Below, piece after piece: positions 16,410-25,695 of a stretch of DNA of 64,000 bases (positions are counted from its first letter, which is position 1; each line of letters begins with the position of its first letter). The notes under the pieces were generated by a model. The model had not been told where the DNA came from. It saw nothing but the letters and a program-made list of their open reading frames with translations, and made no database searches. The DNA comes from Roseateles_E cavernae (GTDB taxonomy: Bacteria; Pseudomonadota; Gammaproteobacteria; Burkholderiales; Burkholderiaceae_C): the NCBI RefSeq assembly GCF_040187885.1, contig NZ_JBDPLH010000013.1, positions 19,992 through 83,991 of the forward strand. Reading direction: 5' to 3'. A program made the position numbers and the translations under genes.

Positions 16410-17729
16410 CTACAGCAGTTTCACCAGCGCCAGCGTGATCGCCGGGAAGCACAGCAGCAAGGCCAGGCGCAGCCCATCCCAGGCCAGAAAGGGCATCACG
16501 CCCTTGTAGGTCTCGCTCATCGGCACCTCGCGGGCCAGGCTGTTAACCACATAGACGTTCAGGCCCACCGGCGGCGCCAGCAGGCCTATGCCCACGGTCG
16601 TCAGCACCAGGATGCCGAACCAGATCGCCTTGTGCTCGGCGCTCAGCCCCCACAGATCCAGTCCCATGATGGTCGGGAAGATCACCGGAATCGTCAGCAG
16701 CAGCATCGACAACTCGTCCATCACGCAGCCCAGCACGATGTAGAAGGCCAGCACGCCGGCCACGATCAGCAGCGGGGCCACGTCTTGCTGGCCGACCCAG
16801 GCGGCCAGATGGGCCGGCATCTGGGTCAGCGCCAGCGCCGCGTTCATCATGTCGGCGCCCAGGAAGATCATGAACACCATGGCCGTGGTCTCGGCCGTGC
16901 CGAGAAAGCTGCGCTTGATGCCGGCCCAGCCCAGCTCGCGCTTGAACAGACCCAGCAGCAGGGTCGCGGCCGCGCCGACCGCCGCGCCCTCGGTCGGCGA
17001 GAACACCCCGCCATAGATGCCGCCGAACACCAGGCCGAAGATCACGACGATGGGCCAGACGCCCCACAGCGCCTGCCAGCGCTGGCTCCAGGGCAGCGGC
17101 TCGCTGGGCGTGGCCAGCTCGGGCCGGGCCCGGCAGTACAGCCAGATCACGACGATATAGCCGAAGGCCGCCAGCAGCCCCGGCAGCATCGCCGCAGCAA
17201 ACAGTTTGGCGATGTTCTGCTCGGTCAGGATGGCATAGACCACCAGGGGCACAGAGGGCGGGATCAGGATGCCCAGGGTGCCGCCGGTGGCCAGCGTCGC
17301 GGTGGAAAGCCGTCCGGCATAGCCATGGGCCTTCATCTGGCCATAGGCCACCTGGGTGATGGTGGCCGAGGTGGCCACGGCCGAGCCGCAGACCGCGCCG
17401 AAGGCCGCCGCCGACAGGATGGCCGCCATGCCAAGGCCGCCGCGCACATGGCCGACAAAAGCCGCCGCCGCCTTGAACAGCGCCCGGCTCAAGCCCCCCT
17501 GGGTCGCGAACTGGCCCATCAGCAGGAAGAGCGGAATCACCGACAGGTCATAGACCGAGAGCCGCGCCACCGCGCTGCCCTTGAGCGTGTTCAGCAAGGC
17601 CATATCGCTGGTCATCAGCGCATAGCCGACGGCGCCGGGGATGAACATGGCCGCCGCGATCGGCACGCGCAGCGCCATCAGCAGCAGCATCGCGGCGAAG
17701 ATGCTGGCGCCCAGACCGGCGCCGCTCAT
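16410..17729 (-). CDS. TRAP transporter large permease (DctM-type)
   Basis: An inner-membrane protein of 439 residues with about 12 hydrophobic segments, the ion-coupled channel subunit of a tripartite ATP-independent periplasmic transporter. Family marks include FLLMGQFATQGGLSRALF, FGAVCGSAVATSATI and GGTLGILIPPSVPLVVYAI. Its ATG overlaps the DctQ stop by four bases (17726-17729), so it is the last gene of a tightly coupled dctP-dctQ-dctM operon. The substrate is not readable from this subunit. Confidence 0.95.
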   Translation of the reverse strand: MSGAGLGASIFAAMLLLMALRVPIAAAMFIPGAVGYALMTSDMALLNTLKGSAVARLSVYDLSVIPLFLLMGQFATQGGLSRALFKAAAAFVGHVRGGLGMAAILSAAAFGAVCGSAVATSATITQVAYGQMKAHGYAGRLSTATLATGGTLGILIPPSVPLVVYAILTEQNIAKLFAAAMLPGLLAAFGYIVVIWLYCRARPELATPSEPLPWSQRWQALWGVWPIVVIFGLVFGGIYGGVFSPTEGAAVGAAATLLLGLFKRELGWAGIKRSFLGTAETTAMVFMIFLGADMMNAALALTQMPAHLAAWVGQQDVAPLLIVAGVLAFYIVLGCVMDELSMLLLTIPVIFPTIMGLDLWGLSAEHKAIWFGILVLTTVGIGLLAPPVGLNVYVVNSLAREVPMSETYKGVMPFLAWDGLRLALLLCFPAITLALVKLL

Positions 17730-18217
17730 GAATTTCTACCCTTCGGTCCCAGCAAGTCCTGGCCCATCTGAACCAGCGCGATCAGTGCCGTCAGCGCAAG
17801 ACCTGGCCCCAGCACCGCATAGCTGATCCACATCGGCAGGTCCAGAATCATCGTGGTCTCGCCGGCCTCGCGCACGGCCAGCGCGCCGACGCCGGTGCGC
17901 CAGGCCAGCAGGCCCACCATCAGGGCCAGCAGCAGCGCGCCGATGCCATCCAGCAGGCCGCGCGAGCGCGAGCCCAGCTTCTGCGTGAAGAAGTCGACGA
18001 TGATGTTGGCGCGCTGCAGCTGGCACCAGGGCAGGCACAGCGCGATGCACAGCGCGATGCCGAACTGGCTCAGCTCGACATCGCCGGGAATCGGCCGTGA
18101 CAGCCAGGACCGGCCGACGATGCTGGCCACCGTCAGCATCGCCACCAGGCAGGCGCTCAGGCAACCGGCCAGCGCGCTCCACAGGGCCAGCCGCCGCAAC
18201 ACCCCCATCCCGCTCAC
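17726..18217 (-). CDS. TRAP transporter small permease (DctQ-type)
   Basis: A 163-residue membrane protein with four hydrophobic helices, the small TRAP permease subunit. ELSQFGIALCIALCLPWCQLQ and ANIIVDFFTQKLGSRSRG fit the DctQ pattern. Its start overlaps the DctP stop, and its stop overlaps the DctM start, each by four bases. Confidence 0.93.
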   Translation of the reverse strand: MSGMGVLRRLALWSALAGCLSACLVAMLTVASIVGRSWLSRPIPGDVELSQFGIALCIALCLPWCQLQRANIIVDFFTQKLGSRSRGLLDGIGALLLALMVGLLAWRTGVGALAVREAGETTMILDLPMWISYAVLGPGLALTALIALVQMGQDLLGPKGRNS

Positions 18218-19260
18218 TTCTTGTACTTGGCCAGCAGGTCCTGCGCGTCCTTCAGCATCTGCTTGCCGGGCAGGCCGCGCTTGTCCATATCGGCCACCCA
18301 GTCGTCATACAGCGGATGGCTGGCCTTGATCCACAGGTCCACCTCGGCGGCCGGCACGGTGTAGAAGCTGTTGCCACGCTCCACCGCCGGCTTGCGGCCC
18401 ACCGCCTGGCTCTCGTCCCAGGTCTTGCCGGCCTGCTGCGACAGTGCCGCGCCGCTGTTGCGGTCGATCACCGCCTTCAGATCGGCCGGCAGGCTGTCGT
18501 ACCTGGCCTGGTTCATCGCCAGGATGAACAGCGCCGAATACAGCGCCGGGCGCGAGCTGTCGGTCTCGGTGTGGTACTTGACCATCTCATGCAGCTTGAC
18601 CGAGGGGATCACTTCCCAGGGCAGCGCGAAGCCGTCGATCGTGCCTTTGCTGACCGCATCGGCCACCGCCGGCAGCGGCATGCCCACCGGCGTGGCGCCG
18701 AGGGAGGCCAGCAGCTTGTTGGTCTGGCGGGTCGGAGCGCGCAGCTTCATGCCCTTCAGATCGGCCAGGGTCTTGATGGGCTTGTCGCGGCTGTGCAGAT
18801 AGCCCTCATCATGGATGCTGAACATCAAGGGCCGGATGCCGGGGAACTCCTTCGTGCCGTACTTGCCGTAGAAGTCCCAGGCGGCGCGCGCGCCGGCCTC
18901 GGCCGAGTTGTTCATGAAGGGCAGCTCGAACACCTCCATGATGGGGAAACGACCGGCCGTGTAGCCCGGCAAGGTGAAGGCGATGTCGACGACGCCGTCC
19001 TTGGCCTGGTCGATCAGCTGGGCCGGCGTGCCGCCCAGCTGCATGGCCGGGTAGATCTGGCATTTCATCTTGTTACCCGAGTCCGCCGCGATCTTGTCGC
19101 ACCAGGGCTGCAGAATCTTGCTGGGCGGCATCGCACCGGGAGGCCAGAAGTGGTGAACCTTGAGGGTCACCTCTTGCGCCAGCGCCAGGGAGGCACCCAG
19201 GGTGCCGGCCAAGGCCAGCAGGGCGCGCAGCGCGGTTTGGGGCAGCTTTTTTCCACTCAC
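18214..19260 (-). CDS. TRAP transporter substrate-binding protein (DctP-type)
   Basis: A 348-residue periplasmic protein that captures the substrate for the TRAP permease. The signal peptide ends at ASLALA (about 28). The mature protein starts VTLKVHHFWPPGAMPPS. The conserved arginine that binds the substrate carboxylate is in LKGMKLRAP. It has the normal DctP length and fold. The substrate is probably an organic acid but is not assignable from sequence reading. It is the first gene of the operon, divergent from egtB across 155 bp. Confidence 0.95.
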   Translation of the reverse strand: MSGKKLPQTALRALLALAGTLGASLALAQEVTLKVHHFWPPGAMPPSKILQPWCDKIAADSGNKMKCQIYPAMQLGGTPAQLIDQAKDGVVDIAFTLPGYTAGRFPIMEVFELPFMNNSAEAGARAAWDFYGKYGTKEFPGIRPLMFSIHDEGYLHSRDKPIKTLADLKGMKLRAPTRQTNKLLASLGATPVGMPLPAVADAVSKGTIDGFALPWEVIPSVKLHEMVKYHTETDSSRPALYSALFILAMNQARYDSLPADLKAVIDRNSGAALSQQAGKTWDESQAVGRKPAVERGNSFYTVPAAEVDLWIKASHPLYDDWVADMDKRGLPGKQMLKDAQDLLAKYKK

Positions 19261-19415
19261 GCTTGTCTCCGCAAATGTTCGTTATGAGCGCCTATCGTAT
19301 GCCCAGCGAACCGCGTCGCCATCGAGATTAGCCCTGTGGGCCGACCGGCATGGCTGCTGACAGATTCGGATGGCGTGATGCGCTACGCTGCGCAGACCGC
19401 GACAGGGAGTCACCG

Positions 19416-20636
19416 ATGCCCGCAGCAAGTTCGCCCGCCAGCCCCACAGCCCGTCAGCAGGCCGATGCTCGCTATGCGGCGATACGCGCCCACACACGGG
19501 CCCTGGCCGCGCCGCTGAGCGCCGAGGACCAGGCGCTGCAGTCGATGCCCGATGCCAGCCCGGCCAAATGGCACCAGGCCCACACCACATGGTTTTTCGA
19601 GGCTCTGCTGCTCAGGCCGCTGGCGCCCGGCTACCGGCTCTTCAACGAGCACTTCCTCTACCTCTTCAACTCCTATTACGAGGCCCTCGGTCCGCGCCAT
19701 CCGCGCGCGCAACGCGGCCTGCTGAGCCGGCCCGGGCTGGACGAGGTGCGGGCCTACCGCGCCCATGTGGACGCGGCCGTGCTGGACTGGATCGCCCACT
19801 GCGACGCCGACAGCTGGGCGCGCGGCGAGGCCATTCTGGAGCTGGGCCTGCAGCATGAGCAGCAGCATCAGGAGCTGTTGCTGACCGACATTCAGCATGC
19901 CTTCTCCTGCAACCCGCTCTGGCCCGCCTACGGCCAAACACCGGAGCTGCCGCCCGCGCCGGCGCTGCAGTGGCTGAGCCATCCGGGCGGCGTGGTCGAG
20001 ATCGGCCACTCGGGCACCGGCTTCTCCTTTGACAACGAAGGCCCGCGCCACCAAGCCCTGCTGCAAGCCTTCGAGATCGCCAACCGGCTGGTGACTTGCG
20101 GCGAGTTTACCGACTTCATCGCCGACGGCGGCTACCGCCGGCCCGAGCTCTGGCTGTCGGACGGCTGGGCCCTGGCCCGCGCCCAGGACTGGCAGGCGCC
20201 GGCCTACTGGCTGGCCGATGGCCGCGTCTTCGGTCTCGGCGGCGCCCGGGCCATGGACCCGGCGGCGCCGGTACTGCAGCTGAGTTTTTACGAGGCCGCC
20301 GCCTATGCCGACTGGGCGGGCGCACGGCTGCCCAGCGAGTTCGAGTGGGAGGCGGCCGCCACCGCCCTGCCCGGCCTGGCCCAGCTGTATGACTGCGCCT
20401 GGCAGTGGACCCGTTCGGCCTACCACCCCTACCCCGGCTTCAGGCCGCTGGCCGGACCGGCCGCCGAGTACAACGGCAAGTTCATGGTGGGCCAGCTGGT
20501 GCTGCGCGGGGCCAGCCTGGCGACGCCGCCGGGCCATGCCCGAGCCAGCTACCGCAATTTCTTTCCGCCGGCCGCGCGCTGGCAGTTCAGCGGCCTGCGC
20601 CTGGCGCGCGAGCCCCAACAAGGAGCCCCGCGATGA
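19416..20636 (+). CDS. egtB: Ergothioneine biosynthesis sulfoxide synthase EgtB
   Basis: A non-haem iron enzyme that joins a cysteine donor to trimethylated histidine (hercynine) using oxygen. The N-terminal DinB-like domain supplies the iron site: His in WHQAHTTWFFE and the HEQQHQE motif (H-x3-H-x-E type). The C-terminal domain is of the FGE-sulfatase type, with RLPSEFEWEAAAT and YRNFFPPAARWQFSGLRLAR. I use ATG 19416 because GGGAG precedes it and the sequence before it is not protein-like. The length is 406 residues. Its stop overlaps the egtD start as ATGA. Whether it uses cysteine or gamma-glutamylcysteine is not clear; no egtA or egtC is nearby. Confidence 0.93.
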   Translation: MPAASSPASPTARQQADARYAAIRAHTRALAAPLSAEDQALQSMPDASPAKWHQAHTTWFFEALLLRPLAPGYRLFNEHFLYLFNSYYEALGPRHPRAQRGLLSRPGLDEVRAYRAHVDAAVLDWIAHCDADSWARGEAILELGLQHEQQHQELLLTDIQHAFSCNPLWPAYGQTPELPPAPALQWLSHPGGVVEIGHSGTGFSFDNEGPRHQALLQAFEIANRLVTCGEFTDFIADGGYRRPELWLSDGWALARAQDWQAPAYWLADGRVFGLGGARAMDPAAPVLQLSFYEAAAYADWAGARLPSEFEWEAAATALPGLAQLYDCAWQWTRSAYHPYPGFRPLAGPAAEYNGKFMVGQLVLRGASLATPPGHARASYRNFFPPAARWQFSGLRLAREPQQGAPR

Positions 20637-21583
20637 AGCCCCTGCTGCAACTGGTCGCCGACGACGAAGGTTTTGCCCCCGATCTGCACCGCGCGCTGCG
20701 CCAGCGCCCGCGCACGATCTCGCCCAAATACTTCTACGACGAAGCCGGCTCGGCCCTGTTCGAGCGCATCTGCGAGCTGCCGGAGTACTACCCGACCCGC
20801 ACCGAGCTGGCCCTGCTGCAGCGCCACGCCCCCGAGATGGCGGCGCTGATCGGGCCCGGCGCCCAGCTGGTCGAGTACGGCGCCGGGGCACTGCGCAAGG
20901 TCAGGCTGCTGCTGGCGCATCTGAACGCGCCGCACAGCTTTGTGCCGGTGGACATCTCGGGCCCGCATCTGCTGGGGGCCTGCCGCGCGCTGCAGGCCGA
21001 GTTCCCGGCGCTGGCGCTGCAGCCGGTGATCGCCGATTTCACCCGTCCGCATGACCTGCCGGCGCGTCCGGCGCAGGGGCGGCGCATCGGCTTCTTCCCG
21101 GGATCGAGCATCGGCAATTTCGCACCCGAGCAGGCGCTGGACTTTCTGCGCATGGCGGCCCAGCAGCTGCGCGGCGGGGCGCTGCTGATCGGGGTGGACC
21201 TGATCAAGGAGCCGGCCCTGCTGCACGCGGCCTACAACGACGCCGACGGCGTGACCGCCGCCTTCAACCTCAATATCCTGGCGCGCGCGCGTCAGGAACT
21301 GGGCGCACAGATCGATTCGGAAGGATTTGCGCACAGCGCCTTCTACAACGCGCCGCTGCAGCGCATCGAGATGCATCTGCAAAGCCGCCGCCGCCAGCAG
21401 CTGCGGCTGGAGCACCGCGTCTACGAGTTCGAGGCCGGCGAGACCCTGCACACCGAGAATTCCTACAAATTCAGCATCGAGGGCTTCCAGGCCCTGGCCA
21501 GCAGGGCCGGGTTCAAAGCCGCTACAGTCTGGACCGACGAGCGCGACTGGTTCAGTCTGCACTGGCTGCAAGCACCCGACTGA
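20633..21583 (+). CDS. egtD: L-histidine N-alpha-methyltransferase EgtD
   Basis: Trimethylates histidine to hercynine with S-adenosylmethionine, the first step of ergothioneine synthesis. The 316-residue product has the EgtD start PKYFYDEAGSALFERICELP, the YYPTRTE segment, the SAM-binding LVEYGAGALRKVRLLL, and FFPGSSIGNF. ATG 20633 follows AAGGAG and overlaps the egtB stop, so the two are coupled. A DUF427 gene starts 18 bp after its stop. Confidence 0.95.
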   Translation: MKPLLQLVADDEGFAPDLHRALRQRPRTISPKYFYDEAGSALFERICELPEYYPTRTELALLQRHAPEMAALIGPGAQLVEYGAGALRKVRLLLAHLNAPHSFVPVDISGPHLLGACRALQAEFPALALQPVIADFTRPHDLPARPAQGRRIGFFPGSSIGNFAPEQALDFLRMAAQQLRGGALLIGVDLIKEPALLHAAYNDADGVTAAFNLNILARARQELGAQIDSEGFAHSAFYNAPLQRIEMHLQSRRRQQLRLEHRVYEFEAGETLHTENSYKFSIEGFQALASRAGFKAATVWTDERDWFSLHWLQAPD

Positions 21584-21601
21584 GCAAAGGATGGACGGAC
21601 G

Positions 21602-21883
21602 ATGAAAGCAATCTGGAACGACACCGTGATCGCCGAGAGCGATGACACCGTGGTGGTGGAAGGCAACCACTACTTCCCCGACAGCGCCCTCAAGCGCGAG
21701 TACACCAGCTTCAGCAACCACCGGACCATGTGCTCCTGGAAGGGCCAGGCCAGCTATCTGTCGCTGATGGTCAATGGCGAGCTGAACCCCGATGCGGTCT
21801 GGTACTACCCCGACCCCAAGCCGGGCGCCGAGATGGTCGCCGGCCGGGTCGCGTTCTGGAAGGGCGTGCAGGTTACCGAGTAA
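21602..21883 (+). CDS. DUF427 domain protein
   Basis: A 93-residue protein of the DUF427 family, recognised from KAIWNDTVIAESDDTVVVEG and YPDPKPGAEMVAGRVAFWKG. It has no signal peptide or membrane segment. The function of the family is not established. It follows egtD by 18 bp on the same strand and is probably in the same transcript, but I know of no link to ergothioneine. Its last 11 bases overlap the end of the convergent fahA gene. Confidence 0.88.
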   Translation: MKAIWNDTVIAESDDTVVVEGNHYFPDSALKREYTSFSNHRTMCSWKGQASYLSLMVNGELNPDAVWYYPDPKPGAEMVAGRVAFWKGVQVTE

Positions 21884-23198
21884 CTGCCGGCAACACGGTG
21901 GCCGCGCAGTCACCAAAGCCGATGCGACGCGCGCCGTCCTTGTGCGCGTAGCCGCGCAGTATCAGCGTGTCACCGTCCTGCAAGAAGCTGCGTGTCTCAC
22001 CATTGGCCAGGGTCAGGGCTTGCTTTCCCCCCTGCGACAGCTCCAGCAGCGAGCCGCCCTCCTCGGCCGCCGGCCCGCTCTGGGTGCCGGTGCCCAGCAG
22101 ATCGCCGGGCTGCAGATTGCAGCCATTGCTGGCGTGGTGCGTCAGCATCTGGGCCAGGGTCCAGTAGGCCGACTCCCCGAAGTTGGAACGCATCAGCCGG
22201 GTCGGCGCCTGGCGGGCCGCGCGCATCTGTGCGGTCTGCAGCCAGACCTCCAGCTCGATCGCGTAGCCGCCCTCGGCGCGGTTCTTCGCCGAGTCCAGAT
22301 AGGGCAGCGGCTGCGGATCCTCGGCCGGATGGGCGAAGGCGCAGCGGAAGGGTTCCAGCGCCTCCATCGTGACGATCCAGGGCGAGATCGTGGTCGCGAA
22401 GTTCTTGGCCAGGAAGGGGCCTAGCGGCTGGTACTCCCAGGCCTGCATATCGCGGGCCGACCAGTCGTTCAGCAGGGTCAGGCCGAACAGATGCGCGTCG
22501 GCCTGCTCGATGGGAATCGGCTCGCCCAGCGCATTGCCGCCGGAGACGAACACGCCCAGCTCCAGCTCGTAGTCCAGCCGTTTGCAGGGCGCGCGCTCCG
22601 GCACGGTGGCGCCCGGCGGCATCAGCTGGCCCAGCGGGCGGCGCACCTGCTGGCCCGAGACGCCGATCGAGGAGCTACGGCCGTGATAGCCGATGGGCAC
22701 CCATTTGTAGTTGGGCAGCAGCGGGTTGTCGGGGCGGAACAGCTTGCCCACCGTGGTCGCGTGGTGGATGCCGGTATAGAAGTCGGTGTAGTCGCCGATG
22801 CGGCAAGGCACAGCCATCTGCGCGGCGCTCTGCGCCAGCAGGCAAGGCGTCAGCGCAGCTTGCTGCTTGCTGTCCGCGGCCAGCGCCTCGAACAAGGCGT
22901 GGCGCAGCAGCCGGCGCTTGTCGGCAGGCTGGGCCATGAAGGCGTTCAGATCGCCCTCGGCCAGCGGCTGCAGCAGCACCTGGACCGCGCTGCTCCAGCG
23001 CCCGGCACTGGCGGCCAGCCTGAGGTCCAGGATCTGATCGCCGATCGCGACGCCGACGCGGGCGCTCTCGTTCGTGCCGGCGCGGCGGAACAGGCCGTAG
23101 GGCAGGTTCTGGATCGGGAATTCGCTGTCGGCGGCATTGGCCGAGGCCACCCAGCTCTGGGCGGCGGCGTCATGGGTGTGGTCGATGGAAGAGCTCAT
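21873..23198 (-). CDS. fahA: Fumarylacetoacetase
   Basis: Hydrolyses fumarylacetoacetate to fumarate and acetoacetate, the last step of the homogentisate branch of tyrosine and phenylalanine degradation. The 441-residue product has the N-terminal FAH domain (FPIQNLPYGLFRR), then DFYTGIHHATTVGKLFRPDN, YKWVPIGYHGRSSSIGVSG and the metal-site region LDYELELGVFVSGGNALGEP. ATG 23198 overlaps the hmgA stop as ATGA. It is the last gene of a seven-gene operon. No maleylacetoacetate isomerase gene is present in the operon. Confidence 0.96.
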   Translation of the reverse strand: MSSSIDHTHDAAAQSWVASANAADSEFPIQNLPYGLFRRAGTNESARVGVAIGDQILDLRLAASAGRWSSAVQVLLQPLAEGDLNAFMAQPADKRRLLRHALFEALAADSKQQAALTPCLLAQSAAQMAVPCRIGDYTDFYTGIHHATTVGKLFRPDNPLLPNYKWVPIGYHGRSSSIGVSGQQVRRPLGQLMPPGATVPERAPCKRLDYELELGVFVSGGNALGEPIPIEQADAHLFGLTLLNDWSARDMQAWEYQPLGPFLAKNFATTISPWIVTMEALEPFRCAFAHPAEDPQPLPYLDSAKNRAEGGYAIELEVWLQTAQMRAARQAPTRLMRSNFGESAYWTLAQMLTHHASNGCNLQPGDLLGTGTQSGPAAEEGGSLLELSQGGKQALTLANGETRSFLQDGDTLILRGYAHKDGARRIGFGDCAATVLPAVTR

Positions 23199-24487
23199 GC
23201 TTGTGCGGGAAAGTTGTCTTTGAGATCGCGCCAGCAGTCGGCATAGCCGCTGTCCAGCGCGCCGCCCTTCATGGCGAACTCGGTCGGCAGCAGACGCCAG
23301 CGGGTCTCGAACATAAAGGCCAGGGTGTTGTCCAGTTTGTGCGGCGTCAGGTCCGCGCCGCTGGCCTTGGCGAAGGCCTCGGTGTCGGGGCCGTGCGGCA
23401 CCATCGCATTGTGCAGGCTGGATGCGCCCGGCTTGAAGCCGCCGGGCTTGGCGTCGTACTGGCCGGTCACCAGGCCCATGAACTCGCTCATCACATTGCG
23501 GTGATACCAGGGCGGGCGGAAGGTGTCCTCGGCCACCATCCAGCGCGGCGGGAAGATCACGAAGTCCAGATTGGCCCAGCCGGCGGTGTCCGAGGGCGAG
23601 GTCAGCACCGTGAAGATGCTGGGGTCCGGATGATCGAAGCTGATCGAGCCTATGGTCATGAAGTGGGCCGTGTCGTACTTGTAGGGCGCCAGATTGCCAT
23701 GCCAGGCGACGACATTGAACGGCGTATGGGCCTGGCGCGCGGACCACAGCCGGCCGCCGAACTTCTTGACCATCTCGTAATCACCGGCGCCCTCCTCGAA
23801 ATCAGCGACCGGCGCCAGAAAGTCGCGCGGATTGGCCAGCCCATTCGAGCCTATAGGCCCCAGCTCGGGCAGGCGCAACGCCGCACCGTAGTTCTCGCAG
23901 ACATAGCCGCGCGAGGGCCCGTCGACCTCGACCTTGAAAGCCAGGCCGCGCGGGATCAGCGCGATCTCGCCGGGCCGCAGCGCCAGCAGGCCCAGCTCGG
24001 TGCGTATGCGCAGGCCGCCCTGCTGCGGCACGATCAGCAACTCGCCGTCGGCATTGACGAAGGCACGCCGGTCCATCGAGCGATTGGCCAGATACAGATG
24101 GGCGGCCATGCCGAGCTGGGCATCGGGATCGCCGTTGACGACCAGGGTGCGCAGGCCCTCGATGAAGTCGGTCGGCGCCTCGGGAACCGGCGTGGGCGCC
24201 CAGCGCAGCGGATCGGGCGGCACGGCCTGGCCCTGGGCAGCGCCGGTCTTCAGCCAGCCATGGTCCAGCGGCGCATAGCCACCGACCACCACCGAGGGCT
24301 GGCGCCGGTACATCCAGGTCCTCAGGTTCTCGGCGCGCGGCGCGGTGAAGGCCGTGCCCGAGATCAGCTCGGCATAGAGGCCGTGGGCCACCTGCTGCGG
24401 GCTGTTGCGCCCGATCGGCAGGCTGCCGGCGCGGGCCTCGCTGGCATGCTCGTTGCCGAAGCCCGATTGGTACTTGAGTTCGCTCAT
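23195..24487 (-). CDS. hmgA: Homogentisate 1,2-dioxygenase
   Basis: A non-haem iron enzyme that cleaves the ring of homogentisate to maleylacetoacetate. The 430-residue product begins LKYQSGFGNEHASEA, a strong family mark. The iron ligands are visible: His and Glu in PPWYHRNVMSEFMGL and a second His in MVPHGPDTEAF. Its stop overlaps the fahA start by four bases. The TctC-type gene lies 7 bp upstream, so all are read together. The divergent IclR regulator at 28958 is the likely control. Confidence 0.97.
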   Translation of the reverse strand: MSELKYQSGFGNEHASEARAGSLPIGRNSPQQVAHGLYAELISGTAFTAPRAENLRTWMYRRQPSVVVGGYAPLDHGWLKTGAAQGQAVPPDPLRWAPTPVPEAPTDFIEGLRTLVVNGDPDAQLGMAAHLYLANRSMDRRAFVNADGELLIVPQQGGLRIRTELGLLALRPGEIALIPRGLAFKVEVDGPSRGYVCENYGAALRLPELGPIGSNGLANPRDFLAPVADFEEGAGDYEMVKKFGGRLWSARQAHTPFNVVAWHGNLAPYKYDTAHFMTIGSISFDHPDPSIFTVLTSPSDTAGWANLDFVIFPPRWMVAEDTFRPPWYHRNVMSEFMGLVTGQYDAKPGGFKPGASSLHNAMVPHGPDTEAFAKASGADLTPHKLDNTLAFMFETRWRLLPTEFAMKGGALDSGYADCWRDLKDNFPAQA

Positions 24488-24494
24488 CTGCGCA

Positions 24495-25457
24495 TCAGTC
24501 CAGTTTGATATTGGCGGCCTTGATCACCTGCCCCCATTTGGCCAGCTCCTGCTTCCAGTAGGCGCGCATCTGCTCGGGCGTGCCGCCCAGCGCCTCCAGG
24601 CCCAGGGTCTGGAAGCGCGCCTTCACGGCGGTGCTGGCCAGTGCGTCCTGCAGCGCCTTGTTCAGCGTTGCGATCACCGGGGCTGGCGTGCCGGCCGGCA
24701 CGACCAGGCCCTGCCAGGCATAGGCCTCGAAACCGGGCAGGCCCTGCTCGGCAAAGGTCGGCACCTCGGCAAAGGTCTTGATGCGGGCCGGGCTGGCCAC
24801 GGCCAGCGCGCGCAGCTTGCCCGAGAGGATGTGCGGGTAGCCGGCCGCGGTGTCGATGAACATGAAGGGCACCTGGCCGCCGACCACATCCTGCACCGCC
24901 GGGGCCGCACCGCGGTAGGGAATGTGGGTCAGGCTCAGCTTGGCGCGGTCACGCAGCAGCTCGGTGGCCAGATGATGGGGGCTCCCGGCACCGGGGGTCG
25001 CGTAGTTCAGCCCGTCCTGGGTCTTGGCCCAGGCCAGGAACTCCTTGTAGTTCTTCACCGGCACATTGGCATTGACCACCAGCAGCATCGGAAAGCGTGC
25101 CACCAGGCCCACCGGGGCCAGGTCTTGCTCGGCCTTGTAGGGCAGCTTGCTGTAGAGCCAGGGATTGGCCGCCAGGGTGGCGGTGTCGGCGGTCAGCAGC
25201 ACCTGGCCATCGGCCTTGGACTTGACCACATAGTCCGCGCCGATATTGGTGGCCGCGCCGGGCTTGTTATTGATGATGAGGGTCTGGCCCAGGGTCTGGC
25301 CCATGGCCTCGGCCAGGCTGCGGGCCACCACATCGGCGCCACCGCCGGCCGGATAGGGCACGACCCACTCGACCGGCTTGTCGGGATAGGCAAAAGCCGG
25401 CGTGGCGGCAGCGGCGGCCAGACTCAGGAGCAGGGAACGGCGGGACACAAGAAACAT
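24495..25457 (-). CDS. Bug/TctC-type tripartite tricarboxylate transporter binding protein
   Basis: A 320-residue periplasmic binding protein of the Bug family, very abundant in Burkholderiales. The signal peptide ends near ATPAFA (about 23). Family marks are YPDKPVEWVVPYPAGGGADV near the start and LIINNKPGAATNIGADYV. No TctA or TctB permease genes are in the operon, as is common for Bug proteins, so it may use a distant permease or act in sensing. Its place inside the homogentisate operon suggests an aromatic acid ligand (inference). Confidence 0.9.
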   Translation of the reverse strand: MFLVSRRSLLLSLAAAAATPAFAYPDKPVEWVVPYPAGGGADVVARSLAEAMGQTLGQTLIINNKPGAATNIGADYVVKSKADGQVLLTADTATLAANPWLYSKLPYKAEQDLAPVGLVARFPMLLVVNANVPVKNYKEFLAWAKTQDGLNYATPGAGSPHHLATELLRDRAKLSLTHIPYRGAAPAVQDVVGGQVPFMFIDTAAGYPHILSGKLRALAVASPARIKTFAEVPTFAEQGLPGFEAYAWQGLVVPAGTPAPVIATLNKALQDALASTAVKARFQTLGLEALGGTPEQMRAYWKQELAKWGQVIKAANIKLD

Positions 25458-25488
25458 GGATCAGGACTCGCTTGGAAGAGGAAGGAAA

Positions 25489-25695
25489 TCAGGAAGCCGC
25501 CAGCGTGTTGGCACGGGCCAGCGCCAGCGCCTCATCGAGCAACTCACGCTCGCCGACGTGGTTGGCCAGTATCAGCACCAGCTTGGCCAGCAGCATGTCG
25601 GCCTGCTCGTCGCCCAGATCGCGCTGGGCCTCGATCAAGGCTTCGTAAAAGCCATCGGGATCGGCGATATGGGGGCTGCGTATCAAACGGCTCAT
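25489..25695 (-). CDS. DUF2783 small protein
   Basis: A 68-residue helical protein, IADPDGFYEALIEAQRDLGD then ADMLLAKLVLILANHVGE, recognised as DUF2783. Members sit next to FAD-dependent aromatic hydroxylase genes, as here, where its ATG overlaps the hydroxylase stop by four bases. Its role is unknown; a small partner of the hydroxylase is a reasonable inference. Confidence 0.83.
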   Translation of the reverse strand: MSRLIRSPHIADPDGFYEALIEAQRDLGDEQADMLLAKLVLILANHVGERELLDEALALARANTLAAS

